Source: Arthrobacter sp. PsM3 (GTDB taxonomy: Bacteria > Actinomycetota > Actinomycetes > Actinomycetales > Micrococcaceae). Taken from it: DNA of 64,000 nucleotides. Shown here piece after piece: positions 1 to 7,321 of the stretch. The stretch lies in assembly GCF_030433895.1 (NCBI RefSeq), contig NZ_JARUXE010000008.1, forward strand, positions 1 through 64,000, read 5' to 3'. The position numbers were made by a program, and so were the translations under genes. Position 1 is the first letter of the stretch; every line of letters starts with the position of its first letter. The notes beneath the pieces are model-generated. The model searched no databases, was not told the origin of the DNA, and worked only from the letters and a program-made list of their open reading frames with translations.

Positions 1-163
1 ACGCATCCAGGCAATCATCCGCCAGATCCCGCAACGGATCGATCCCCCGGAACGGGTCCGTGTCCCGCAGATGCGTGCCGTCCGCGCCCACGCCGATGAA
101 CTCAGCAAGCGCAGCCGTGGACGCCGCGACAGCCGCCAGGGCCTCCCTGCTCTCCACGCTCAA
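1..163 (-). CDS. N-terminal part of a leftward gene, possibly DUF222/13E12-type HNH protein
   Basis: The leftward frame is open from position 163 to the window edge and cannot be finished here. The likely start is TTG at 163, with a GGAG five bases upstream on the minus strand; an in-frame GTG at 157 is the alternative. The visible 54 residues are acidic and helical, and include the string DPFRGIDPLRDLADDCLDA. That resembles the N-terminus of the DUF222-containing HNH endonuclease-like proteins that are abundant in Arthrobacter, but the diagnostic HNH part lies outside the window. The function is therefore a guess from a short stretch. The neighbouring gene at 503 is divergent. Confidence 0.45.
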   Translation of the reverse strand, partial: MSVESREALAAVAASTAALAEFIGVGADGTHLRDTDPFRGIDPLRDLADDCLDA

Positions 164-502
164 CGCTGCTCCGCTAGCCACACTTTCAGAATAGAGGGAG
201 CCTCTGACAAAATTTCGACATCGACTTTGCGGCAGCGCGGCACCGGAACCGACAAACAAACCAGCCGGCACCCCGAGAATGGCCAGCCTTCAACAGACGG
301 GCGTCCGGGTCGCCGCGCTTCTTTCACAACCCGGGCCGGCGCTACCACGTCCACGGTTGCAAGCGGCGCTTGCAACCGTCGACGAGTGGGCAAGGTTTGG
401 GTCAGCGGGCAAGGTTTGGGTGAACGAGGCCCGGGGCCGCCCAGCGCTGGACCCGCGGCCCCGCTGCTGACTTCGGCTCTGCCGGAAGCATAAGCTGTCC
501 GC
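164..502. other. Divergent intergenic region with a perfect stem-loop and a 14-bp direct repeat
   Basis: No convincing gene lies here. Positions 353-379 form a perfect inverted repeat with 12-bp arms (ACGGTTGCAAGC and its complement) and a GGC loop. Just downstream the 14-mer GGGCAAGGTTTGGG occurs at 388-401 and again at 407-420. The spacing is 19 bp, close to two helical turns, which would suit protein binding. Because the flanking genes diverge, the hairpin is not an obvious terminator. Confidence 0.6.
491..496 (+). promoter_or_regulatory. -10 box of a leaderless promoter (TAAGCT)
   Basis: TAAGCT is followed by exactly six bases and then the ATG at 503, so transcription would start on or next to the start codon. 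No Shine-Dalgarno sequence fits that ATG. The same geometry recurs before several other genes in the window. Confidence 0.5.
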
Positions 503-1039
503 ATGAACAGCTATGCGGTCTTTCTGCGCGGGGTCAATGTCGGCGGCGTGACCATCAGGATGGCCGAACTGAAAGATGCCCTGAAGTCCCGTCCTTTTTC
601 GGCAGTGAAGACGCTCCTGGCCAGCGGCAACGTCGTGCTTTCGAGTGAGCTGTCCCCGGCTGGCGTCAAGAAGGAATTCGAGGCCTGCCTCCGGGAGGCC
701 TTCGGCTATGACGCCTGGGTGGTGGTTCTGGCGGCGGACCGGGTGAGCGAACTGGTCGCGGCATGTCCCTACCCCGCGGACGACAAAACTACGCACACCT
801 ATCTCACACTCGGCTCGGACGCCGACGTGCTTGCCGAGCTGTATGAGGCCGGCAGCGCAGCGGACGGGGCCGAGTTGACCATGCTGGGTCCGGAGGCCCT
901 GGCCTGGCTGGCCCCGGCGGGCGGCACCCTGGACAGCCCGTTCAGCAAACTCTCCTCAAAGCCGAAGTACAAGGCCTCCACCACCACCCGCAACCTGCGC
1001 ACGATGGTCAAGGTCCGCGACGCCGCAGCGCCGGCTTAG
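503..1039 (+). CDS. DUF1697 family protein
   Basis: This 178-residue cytoplasmic protein opens with YAVFLRGVNVGG and contains LLASGNVVLSS. Both strings are hallmarks of the DUF1697 family of about 180-residue proteins, whose biochemical role is unknown. The length matches the family. The ATG at 503 lies six bases after a TAAGCT box and has no ribosome binding site, so the message is probably leaderless. The gene ends only 11 bases before the convergent stop codon of the GTPase gene at 1051, and I see no terminator between them. Confidence 0.88.
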   Translation: MNSYAVFLRGVNVGGVTIRMAELKDALKSRPFSAVKTLLASGNVVLSSELSPAGVKKEFEACLREAFGYDAWVVVLAADRVSELVAACPYPADDKTTHTYLTLGSDADVLAELYEAGSAADGAELTMLGPEALAWLAPAGGTLDSPFSKLSSKPKYKASTTTRNLRTMVKVRDAAAPA

Positions 1040-1050
1040 GCGGAGCCCGG

Positions 1051-2667
1051 TCAGCGCGACGCCGCCCGCAGGGCCTTGTTGAAGGATTCGAGCCGGCTGA
1101 CCTCCAGCTCCACGGGTTCCACCACCAGTTTCGCCGCCACCGCCGCGACGGACGCCTTGAGCCGCTTCCGGGCTGCGGCGCCCCGGGCACGGGCGGCCGC
1201 GGCCGCGATGAACTTCGCAAGGACGGCCAGGACAATTCCGAGCAGCGCGCCGCCGGCGATCATCACGGTCGGCACCGGCCAGCCCGCAACGAGCGGCACC
1301 TGCGGGACGGGAAGCTGGAAATAGCCCAGCGCGGCGAGGACGCCGAGCCAGGCGAAACCGCCGAGGGCTGTCAGCAGGGCCAGCCACTGCACAATGTTGA
1401 ACGCCCTCCACCACCAGGCCTTGCGGCCGGCTTTCAGCTCCGTGGAGGCGATGGCTTGGTCCAGCGCATCCGGCAGCTGCTCGCGGCCCTCGCGGGCAGC
1501 AGCCCGGATCACGGCCCGCCAGGGGCCGGGGGCGCCGTCGGAGGCCGCGTCGGCGAATTCCCGGACGGCGGCATCCGTGCGGGCACGCTCCGGGGCGCCG
1601 GCCGATGGCAGCGAGGTGCGGTTGAGTTCCGCACTGGCGCCCTCCCGGCGCAGGTTCAGCCGCCGCAGCGGATCGGGCCGGAAGCGGACCAGCCAGCGCG
1701 TCACCGGCCAGCCGGTGCGGCGGGTCGACTCCAGCCGGTAGGACCGGACGACGGCGTCCACCACGAGCGGGACGTTCGCCGCCACGGACAGTTCCTCGGC
1801 CAGCCTCGCTTTCGCCGCTGCGGTGACCCCGGCTGTCTCGCCCGCACCGGATGCCTCAGCGAGTCGGGCCGAGGCCCGCGTGACGTCCGCGCCGAGGCGC
1901 TGCGACTGGGCCTGCCGCTGCGTGGCCACCTGGCGGATCGCGGCCCGGACGTTGTCCACCCCGCTGCCCACCAGTGCGGAGGCGCCGATGACCTGTACCT
2001 TGCCGAGTCCGTCGCGCGCCAGGATGCCGCCGAGCGATTCCAGCACCGGGCGGACCTCTTGTGCAGGGAGCCGGTCGATCTGGTTCAGCACCACCAGGGT
2101 GACGGCGCCGTGGGATGCGAGGGGTGCCAGGAAATCGTTGTGAACCGCGGCGTCTGCGTACTTTTGCGGATCGAGCACCCAGACAAGGACGTCAACGAGT
2201 CCCACCATCCGCTCCACAATCTCCCGGTTGGCGGCGCGGGTGGAGTCGAAGTCGGGAAGGTCCAGGAGGATGAGTCCGGTGCCGTCGTCGGCGAAGCCGG
2301 GGACCGCGGTGGCGTGGTGCCGGTTCCGGACCTCCAGCCAGTCCAGCAGTTCGCCGCTGCCCTCGGCGCCCCAGATGCCGGCGAGCGGCTCGGACGTCGT
2401 GGGCCGCCGGACGGCCGCCGTCGCGATGTCCGCCCCGCTGACGGCATTGAAGAGCGAGGATTTTCCGCTGCCGGTGGCCCCGAAAAAGCCGACGACGGTG
2501 TGGTCGGCCGAGAGGGAACGCCGGGAAGCCGCCCGCTCCAACACTAGGAGAACTCCGTCCAAGACGTCCTCCGGGAGCGCGCCCGCGGCGAGTTCGCGCA
2601 CCTCGTTCAGGGCCTCGAGGCGGCGGTCCAGCCGGGAGGCCTCGGCGGCGGCGCCGTGGCGGCTCAT
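1051..2667 (-). CDS. Dynamin-like/Era-type membrane GTPase, second of a pair
   Basis: This 538-residue protein carries a P-loop GATGSGKS at residues 63-70, a switch region with LLDLPDFDS, and an LNQIDRL string in the NKxD (G4) position. These identify a TRAFAC-class GTPase of the dynamin/YfjP-like kind. Two hydrophobic segments around residues 415-490 (FNIVQWLALLTALGG and VPTVMIAGGALLGIV) should anchor it in the membrane. The ATG at 2667 overlaps the TGA of the upstream GTPase gene by four bases (ATGA), so the two are translationally coupled and probably form a heteromeric pair. A membrane remodelling or stress role is inferred from bacterial dynamin pairs; no substrate can be read from the sequence. 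Confidence 0.85.
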   Translation of the reverse strand: MSRHGAAAEASRLDRRLEALNEVRELAAGALPEDVLDGVLLVLERAASRRSLSADHTVVGFFGATGSGKSSLFNAVSGADIATAAVRRPTTSEPLAGIWGAEGSGELLDWLEVRNRHHATAVPGFADDGTGLILLDLPDFDSTRAANREIVERMVGLVDVLVWVLDPQKYADAAVHNDFLAPLASHGAVTLVVLNQIDRLPAQEVRPVLESLGGILARDGLGKVQVIGASALVGSGVDNVRAAIRQVATQRQAQSQRLGADVTRASARLAEASGAGETAGVTAAAKARLAEELSVAANVPLVVDAVVRSYRLESTRRTGWPVTRWLVRFRPDPLRRLNLRREGASAELNRTSLPSAGAPERARTDAAVREFADAASDGAPGPWRAVIRAAAREGREQLPDALDQAIASTELKAGRKAWWWRAFNIVQWLALLTALGGFAWLGVLAALGYFQLPVPQVPLVAGWPVPTVMIAGGALLGIVLAVLAKFIAAAAARARGAAARKRLKASVAAVAAKLVVEPVELEVSRLESFNKALRAASR

Positions 2668-4409
2668 GCGGAGGCCGCCAGCCGGCGGAGCGCCGCAGCA
2701 TGGCCCTCAAGCACTGCCGGAGGGACCCCGCCGGAGACAGGAAGCCGGGCCAGGAAGCGCTGCTGCTCGGCCTGGAGCAGCAGCTGGCAGCGGGCGTGGA
2801 GATCCTCGCGGGCCGTTTTGGCGAGCCGGCGGACGGCGTCCTCTCCAAAGACCGCTTCCAGCAGCCGCTGCCCGACGACGGCGGTGCCGCCTGCGACGCC
2901 GATCTCCAGCCCGGTCAGTCCGGCCGTCATGGAGAAGACCACGATCATCAGGGCTGCGCCGAGGCCGTTGATGCCGAAGGACAGCCAGCGGGCCTGCGTG
3001 CGCTTTCCCTGCCCTTCGGTCCGGATGAGTTCCATGAGGCTCCCCTGCCAGGCCCTGATCTCGGCAGCCGCTTTCCCTGCGAAACCCTCGGAGGTGCCGG
3101 AGAGGTCGTCGGCGCCGAGCAGTTGGCGGCCGGCCGGGTCGGAGCGCCACCGCTGGTCGGTGGCCTCCGCCGCAGTGGCGGCTTCATCGATGATGACAGC
3201 CTGCAGTCCGGACTCGATCGCGGTCTCCACCCGCACGGCCGGCGTCGGTTCGCCCCGGAAGAAAGCACCCACCCGGTCCCTGAACCGGCCAATATTCTGC
3301 TCCATGGCCCGGAAGAACTCGCCCGTGCCCACGAAGTCCTGCCAGCGGGCCAGGACCTCGCCCCGGAGGAGGGCGCCGTCCCGGGTAGCCTCAAGGATCC
3401 TGGCGACGGCGGCCCGGTACGCGTCCTGGGCGTCCCCGGCGAGGACCTGGGCAGCATGCTCCTGGGCCGCGGCGGCCTGCGCCACCGCCTCGACGCGGCT
3501 CCCCAGTGCCTTGACGGTGCCGTTCAGTGTCCGCCGGGCGATGTCGGCGCGCCCGGCGGCGTCCGCTGCGATTTCCTGCAGCCAGAGCCGCACCGGCCCC
3601 ACAGCGCCGGGCGGAAGCATCCCCATCCCGTCCAGGGCCGCTTCGGGTACGACGAAGAGGCGGGCCCCGCCCAGGCCTTCCCTGCTGAGCATGGACTGCA
3701 GGTCGGCGCTGACCTCGGCTTCGGCGGCGGCCGGGACACGGTCCAGCACCACGGCCACCATGATGTCCCGCGAGGCCGCGTCCAGCAACAGGCGCCACGG
3801 GACTGCGTCGGCGTAGCGGTTGGCAGTGGTGACGAAGACCCACAGGTCGGCAGCGGCGAGCAACTGGCCGGCCAGTTTGCGGTTGTCAGCGGAAATCGAG
3901 TCGACGTCGGGAGCGTCCAGCAGCGCGATCCCCTGCGGCACCGCCGGATCCGCCACCAGCACCAGTGAGGTGACGGCGGCCGGGTCCGGGGGAGGTCCGG
4001 CCTCGCTGGCGGGCAGTGGTTCCCGGATCACGGAGCCGCGGATCCGGCTCAGGTTCGGCAGGACCCGCTGGTCCTCGAACCAGCGCCCGTCAGCGGGGTG
4101 GTGCAGCAGGATGGGCTGGCGCGTGGTGGGCCGGATGGCACCGGCGCGGGTGACGGCATGCCCGACGAGTCCGTTGACGAGGGTCGATTTACCGGCGCCG
4201 GTGGAACCGCCCACGACGGCCAGCAGGGGTGCCTCCAGGCTCCGGTAGCGCGGCAGGATGTAGTCCTCGAGCTGGGCAACGGCGCTGCGGATGCCCTGCC
4301 GGGCATCGTCCGAGCCGGGCAGGGCCAGCGGCAGGGACATCGCAGCCAGGTCGCGATGGACGGCTTCCAGTAATTCAACGGCCTGGCCCGGGGTTTCGTC
4401 GGAGCTCAC
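2664..4409 (-). CDS. Dynamin-like GTPase, first of a pair
   Basis: This 581-residue protein has the P-loop GGSTGAGKST at about residues 67-76 and a LLDAPDVDS switch string. It is followed by a long helical region and one hydrophobic segment near residues 500-545 (GLGAALMIVVFSMTAGLTG). It belongs to the same dynamin-family class as its partner but differs clearly in sequence. The start is a GTG at 4409; a CATGAT sequence six bases upstream and the lack of a clear ribosome site suggest a leaderless start. Its stop overlaps the next gene by four bases. It lies downstream of the tRNA-Glu terminator on the same strand, so transcription probably begins in the short gap. Confidence 0.83.
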   Translation of the reverse strand: MSSDETPGQAVELLEAVHRDLAAMSLPLALPGSDDARQGIRSAVAQLEDYILPRYRSLEAPLLAVVGGSTGAGKSTLVNGLVGHAVTRAGAIRPTTRQPILLHHPADGRWFEDQRVLPNLSRIRGSVIREPLPASEAGPPPDPAAVTSLVLVADPAVPQGIALLDAPDVDSISADNRKLAGQLLAAADLWVFVTTANRYADAVPWRLLLDAASRDIMVAVVLDRVPAAAEAEVSADLQSMLSREGLGGARLFVVPEAALDGMGMLPPGAVGPVRLWLQEIAADAAGRADIARRTLNGTVKALGSRVEAVAQAAAAQEHAAQVLAGDAQDAYRAAVARILEATRDGALLRGEVLARWQDFVGTGEFFRAMEQNIGRFRDRVGAFFRGEPTPAVRVETAIESGLQAVIIDEAATAAEATDQRWRSDPAGRQLLGADDLSGTSEGFAGKAAAEIRAWQGSLMELIRTEGQGKRTQARWLSFGINGLGAALMIVVFSMTAGLTGLEIGVAGGTAVVGQRLLEAVFGEDAVRRLAKTAREDLHARCQLLLQAEQQRFLARLPVSGGVPPAVLEGHAAALRRLAASA

Positions 4410-4466
4410 CGCATCATCATGCCAGCTTCGGGTTGCGCCGGTCCGGCGCCGCGGGATGGGTACACG

Positions 4467-4500
4467 AAAAACGGCCCCGGGCTGATGCCCGGGACCGTTT
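4467..4500 (-). terminator. Rho-independent terminator after tRNA-Glu
   Basis: On the minus strand AAACGGTCCCGGGC pairs with GCCCGGGGCCGTTT around an ATCA loop, with one G-T wobble, and runs into a T tract. It begins eight bases after the tRNA-Glu discriminator. Confidence 0.9.
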
Positions 4501-4506
4501 CAGCTG

Positions 4507-4579
4507 TGACCCCAGCGGGATTCGAACCCGCGTTACCGCCGTGAGAGGGCAGCGTACTAGGCCGCTATACGATGGGGCC
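4507..4579 (-). tRNA. tRNA-Glu (anticodon CTC)
   Basis: The minus strand folds into a standard cloverleaf of 73 nt. The acceptor GGCCCCA pairs with TGGGGTC, the T arm has GGTTCGAATCC, and the anticodon loop CTCTCAC gives anticodon CTC, read between arms CTGCC and GGCGG. The 3' CCA is not encoded. A strong terminator follows. Confidence 0.97.
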
Positions 4580-4709
4580 GCGTACTCTCCTGAACGGCAT
4601 TCCTGCCATTCGCGCTAAGCGATTATTTCATACACTCAGCAAGTGTTTCAAATCGGCAGGCCGATTCAAAACCCCTGATCAGCCGCGGAAATCCGCGGAT
4701 TTTTCAGAG

Positions 4710-4781
4710 CTGGGATACCAGGACTCGAACCTAGAATGACGGTACCAGAAACCGTAGTGTTGCCAATTACACCATATCCCA
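4710..4781 (-). tRNA. tRNA-Gln (anticodon CTG)
   Basis: The 72-nt minus-strand cloverleaf begins TGGGATATGG and ends TATCCCAG. The anticodon stem ACGGT/ACCGT encloses TTCTGGT, giving anticodon CTG. The unusual T at position 1 and the G discriminator are typical of bacterial tRNA-Gln. CCA is not encoded. It is on the same strand as tRNA-Glu, 130 bases upstream of it. Between them lies a 14-bp palindrome (AAATCCGCGGATTT at 4689-4702). Confidence 0.97.
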
Positions 4782-5112
4782 ATGGAACTTTCGGGCCGGA
4801 TCCCCGGGTCTAAACCCGCGCTCCCGGCGCCTCAGCACGAGTAATTACTTTACCCGAGAGTTTTCCTGCGCACAAATCGGCCGCCCTGACGCCCCCGGAA
4901 TGGCCCTCGCGGCACCGGGCACCCGCTCCCAAACAGAAAAACCCTTGCCAATCAGGCACCGACAAGTTTACTCTCGGTAAGTTACTTACGAGTAACCAAC
5001 CCTCCCCCAGTCCGCTGCGGGCAGCGGCGTCGGATTTTCCGGGTGTTAGCTGCGTCACAGCCCAGGGCCGGCAGCAAAGCCGCTGCCGGCAACACCGTCG
5101 AGAGGAACCACA
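4782..5112. other. Intergenic region between tRNA-Gln and the repeat protein
   Basis: No gene is visible in these 331 bases. The region holds two related AT-richer boxes in opposite orientation. ACGAGTAATTAC followed by TTTACCCGAGAG lies at 4837-4860, and CTCTCGGTAAG followed by TTACTTACGAGTAA lies at 4971-4995. TTGCCA at 4945-4950 with TTTACT 16 bases further on is a possible promoter for the rightward gene. Confidence 0.55.
4968..4995. promoter_or_regulatory. Tandem palindromic operators, TetR-like
   Basis: TTACTCTCGGTAA (4968-4980) has TTAC/GTAA arms. TTACTTACGAGTAA (4982-4995) has TTACT/AGTAA arms. Their centres are about 14 bp apart and they overlap or follow the possible -10 of the downstream gene. 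TTAC...GTAA palindromes are common for TetR-family repressors, which is the basis of the inference. No tetR gene is in the window. Confidence 0.5.
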
Positions 5113-6528
5113 GTGACACAGAGCCGTGCCGCAGCCAGCAGGACCCGCACCCGTGGCCAACAGATCGCCATCGCCATCCTTGCCCTGCTTCTCATCGCCC
5201 TTCTGGGGTTCTACACCCTCGTCACCGGCCGGATCACGGATGGTTCGGCCCGGCTCAAGGAAGGCGCCGGGCAGGCCTCTGCCGGAGCCGCACAGCTCAA
5301 AGACGGAGCCGGCAGGCTCGCCACCGGCGCCGGGCAGGCCGACACCGGTGCCGGCAAGCTCTCGGCCGGGGCCGAAAAGGTCCATGAGGGGATCAGCGGG
5401 AAACTGGCCCCCGGCGCCGAGAAGCTCCAGGCCGGCGCCGACCAGCTATCCGCGGGCGCGGTGAAGATTGAAAGGGACGTCAACACCAAACTTGCCCCCG
5501 GCGTCTACAAGGTCGACGACGGCGCGCACAAGCTGGCGGCGGGGGCCGTCCAGCTCTCTGCCGCGCTGACGCCCACGGCCGCCGGCACTGCCGAGAACAA
5601 CCTCGCCGACGGCGCCACGCAGCTGGATGCGGGCGCGGCACGGCTGGCTCAAGGCTCCGGTGAGCTGGCGGCCGGAACGGTCCAGCTCAAGGGCTACCGG
5701 GGCGCCCACAACGACCCCGAAGCCGGGACCGGAACGGCGGCTCTGGCGCAGGCCCTCGAGCTGCTGGAGGCCGCGGCCTCGGATCCCGTGCAGGGCCTGG
5801 TGCCCCTGGCCGCGGTCAAGGACAAAGTCGCCAAGATCGCTGCCGGTGCCCGGAAGCTGGACGCCGGGGCCTCGCAGCTGCAGACCGGTGCGGGCCGCCT
5901 GCAGGCCGGCGCCGGCCAGCTGCAGGCGGGGACCGGGAAGCTGACGGCTGGTTTCGGCACCCTTGCCGGCAAGCTCAACAGCCGGGACCCCAGCAGCCCC
6001 GGCGTGGTCCTGGGCACGGAACTGCTGGCAGATGGAACGTCGAAGATCCGGACGGGCATGGACGGCGTTCCGGGGGATCCCGAACACCCGGGGCTCATCA
6101 AGGCTGCCGCCAGGATGACCGAAGGCAGTTCCCGGCTCGCGGATGGAACCGTGGCCCTTAACGCGGGCATCAAGGGAGATCCGGCAGACCCGGCGAATCC
6201 CGGCTTGCTCAATGGATCCCTGGCCCTCGCGTCGGGCGCCTCCGAGCTCTCGGCAGGCAACACCAAACTGGCGTCCGGTTCCTCGCAGCTGTCCACCGGC
6301 GCGGACAAGCTCGCGGACGGGAACGCCCTGGTTGCCGCGGGCACCGGCACCCTGTACGCCAGCGCCGCGGCAGTCTCGCCCTCGAACATGGTGGGTCAGT
6401 CCGACGCCGCCACGGCCCTCGGGATCGTCGGCGTCCTGGGCCTCGGCTCAGTCGGCGCCTTCTTTGTGCTGCGGAACCGCCGGGTTCCTGGCCGCGCCGC
6501 CAAGCCGGGGCTTGAAACCGGCGGTTAG
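5113..6528 (+). CDS. Membrane-anchored XXXLXXG heptad-repeat protein (YhgE/Pip-like repeat region)
   Basis: The 471-residue product starts with a basic stretch and one transmembrane helix at about residues 17-37. Then come dozens of seven- to eight-residue units of the form L-x-x-G-A (for example AAQLKDGAGRLATGAGQ), and near the C-terminus a second helix (GIVGVLGLGSVGAFFVL). This matches the XXXLXXG repeats found between the membrane ends of YhgE/Pip-type proteins, but the large N-terminal Pip domain is missing. The repeats should form a long extracellular helical stalk. The GTG at 5113 has AGAGGA six bases upstream. It stands alone behind two palindromic operators and is likely repressor-controlled. 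The function is unknown; an export or phage-receptor-like role is speculative. Confidence 0.75.
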   Translation: MTQSRAAASRTRTRGQQIAIAILALLLIALLGFYTLVTGRITDGSARLKEGAGQASAGAAQLKDGAGRLATGAGQADTGAGKLSAGAEKVHEGISGKLAPGAEKLQAGADQLSAGAVKIERDVNTKLAPGVYKVDDGAHKLAAGAVQLSAALTPTAAGTAENNLADGATQLDAGAARLAQGSGELAAGTVQLKGYRGAHNDPEAGTGTAALAQALELLEAAASDPVQGLVPLAAVKDKVAKIAAGARKLDAGASQLQTGAGRLQAGAGQLQAGTGKLTAGFGTLAGKLNSRDPSSPGVVLGTELLADGTSKIRTGMDGVPGDPEHPGLIKAAARMTEGSSRLADGTVALNAGIKGDPADPANPGLLNGSLALASGASELSAGNTKLASGSSQLSTGADKLADGNALVAAGTGTLYASAAAVSPSNMVGQSDAATALGIVGVLGLGSVGAFFVLRNRRVPGRAAKPGLETGG

Positions 6529-6550
6529 GGGCGGTTAGGGGCGGTTAGGG
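6517..6550 (+). repeat. Short tandem repeat of about 10 bp at the gene end
   Basis: GGCGGTTAGG is repeated three times across the stop codon of the repeat protein and the following gap. It looks like slippage and I see no function for it. Confidence 0.6.
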
Positions 6551-6556
6551 CGGCAG

Positions 6557-7321
6557 TCAGGCCAGCAGCTCCAGCAGGGAACCGATCTCGCGGCCGGCGA
6601 AGCCCGGGGCCGGTTCCCCGCCGCGGTTCAGCCAGACGCCCAGGAGGCCCGCCGCCGTCGAGCCGTCAGCGTCGAGAAGGCGGTTGTCCCCCACGTAAAG
6701 CGTTTCGCCCGCGCCGGTGCCGAGGCGGCGGACGCCCTCCAGGTAGATGGCCGGATCCGGCTTCGCCGCACCCACGGTGTCCGTACCCACCAGCACGCTG
6801 ATGCGTGCCAGTCCGGCGGCATCCAGCTTGACCCGCTGGTAGTCGTGGACGTTGTTGCTCACAGCCCCATAGGGGATGCCCGCGGAATCCAGGGCGTCCA
6901 GTATCGGGGTGACGTCGTCGAAGGCGCGGATGTAGCCGTGCTGCCGGCTGGCGTAGGAACTGACCCAGTGGTGGGCCTGCTCGCCCTCCTCCAGTTCCAC
7001 ACCGAAGTGTCCGAGGGCGGCCCTGCCCCGGAGGAGGCGCTGCTCGTTGAAGCTCAGTTCCCCGGCCAGGTAACGGTCGTAGAAGTGGGTGGTCTCGTGC
7101 GTGAAGATCCGGCCGAACTTCTCCCATCCGGCCGCGTCCATGCCGGGCAGGAGGTGCTCGCTGACGTCGCGGAGCGCTGCCGTCATGGCGAACTCAAGGT
7201 CCACCAGGGTGTCGTCGATGTCGAACAACACGCCGCGGATGCCGCCGAGGCCGGCGGCCAGCGCGCTGATCCGGGCCTCGGGCCGGTCGCCGGGTCGGTT
7301 CCCGGACTGCACGGCGGTCAT
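6557..7321 (-). CDS. HAD-superfamily hydrolase
   Basis: The 254-residue protein has the nucleophile motif FDIDDTLVD (catalytic D34 and D36), a helical cap, AKPDPAIY as motif III and VGDNRLLDADG as the metal-binding motif IV. It is a soluble phosphatase of the class that includes pyrophosphatase PpaX and phosphoglycolate phosphatase; the substrate cannot be told. I place the start at the ATG at 7321, whose first base is also the last base of the gltX stop (TGATG). This coupling rules out the longer frame that would run deep into gltX. Confidence 0.88.
   Translation of the reverse strand: MTAVQSGNRPGDRPEARISALAAGLGGIRGVLFDIDDTLVDLEFAMTAALRDVSEHLLPGMDAAGWEKFGRIFTHETTHFYDRYLAGELSFNEQRLLRGRAALGHFGVELEEGEQAHHWVSSYASRQHGYIRAFDDVTPILDALDSAGIPYGAVSNNVHDYQRVKLDAAGLARISVLVGTDTVGAAKPDPAIYLEGVRRLGTGAGETLYVGDNRLLDADGSTAAGLLGVWLNRGGEPAPGFAGREIGSLLELLA

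Noticed and set aside
4651..4702. A terminator for tRNA-Gln
   Set aside because: Two short palindromes are present (AATCGG-CCTG-CCGATT, and AAATCCGCGGATTT), but neither is followed by a T run on the minus strand. I list them only as palindromes.
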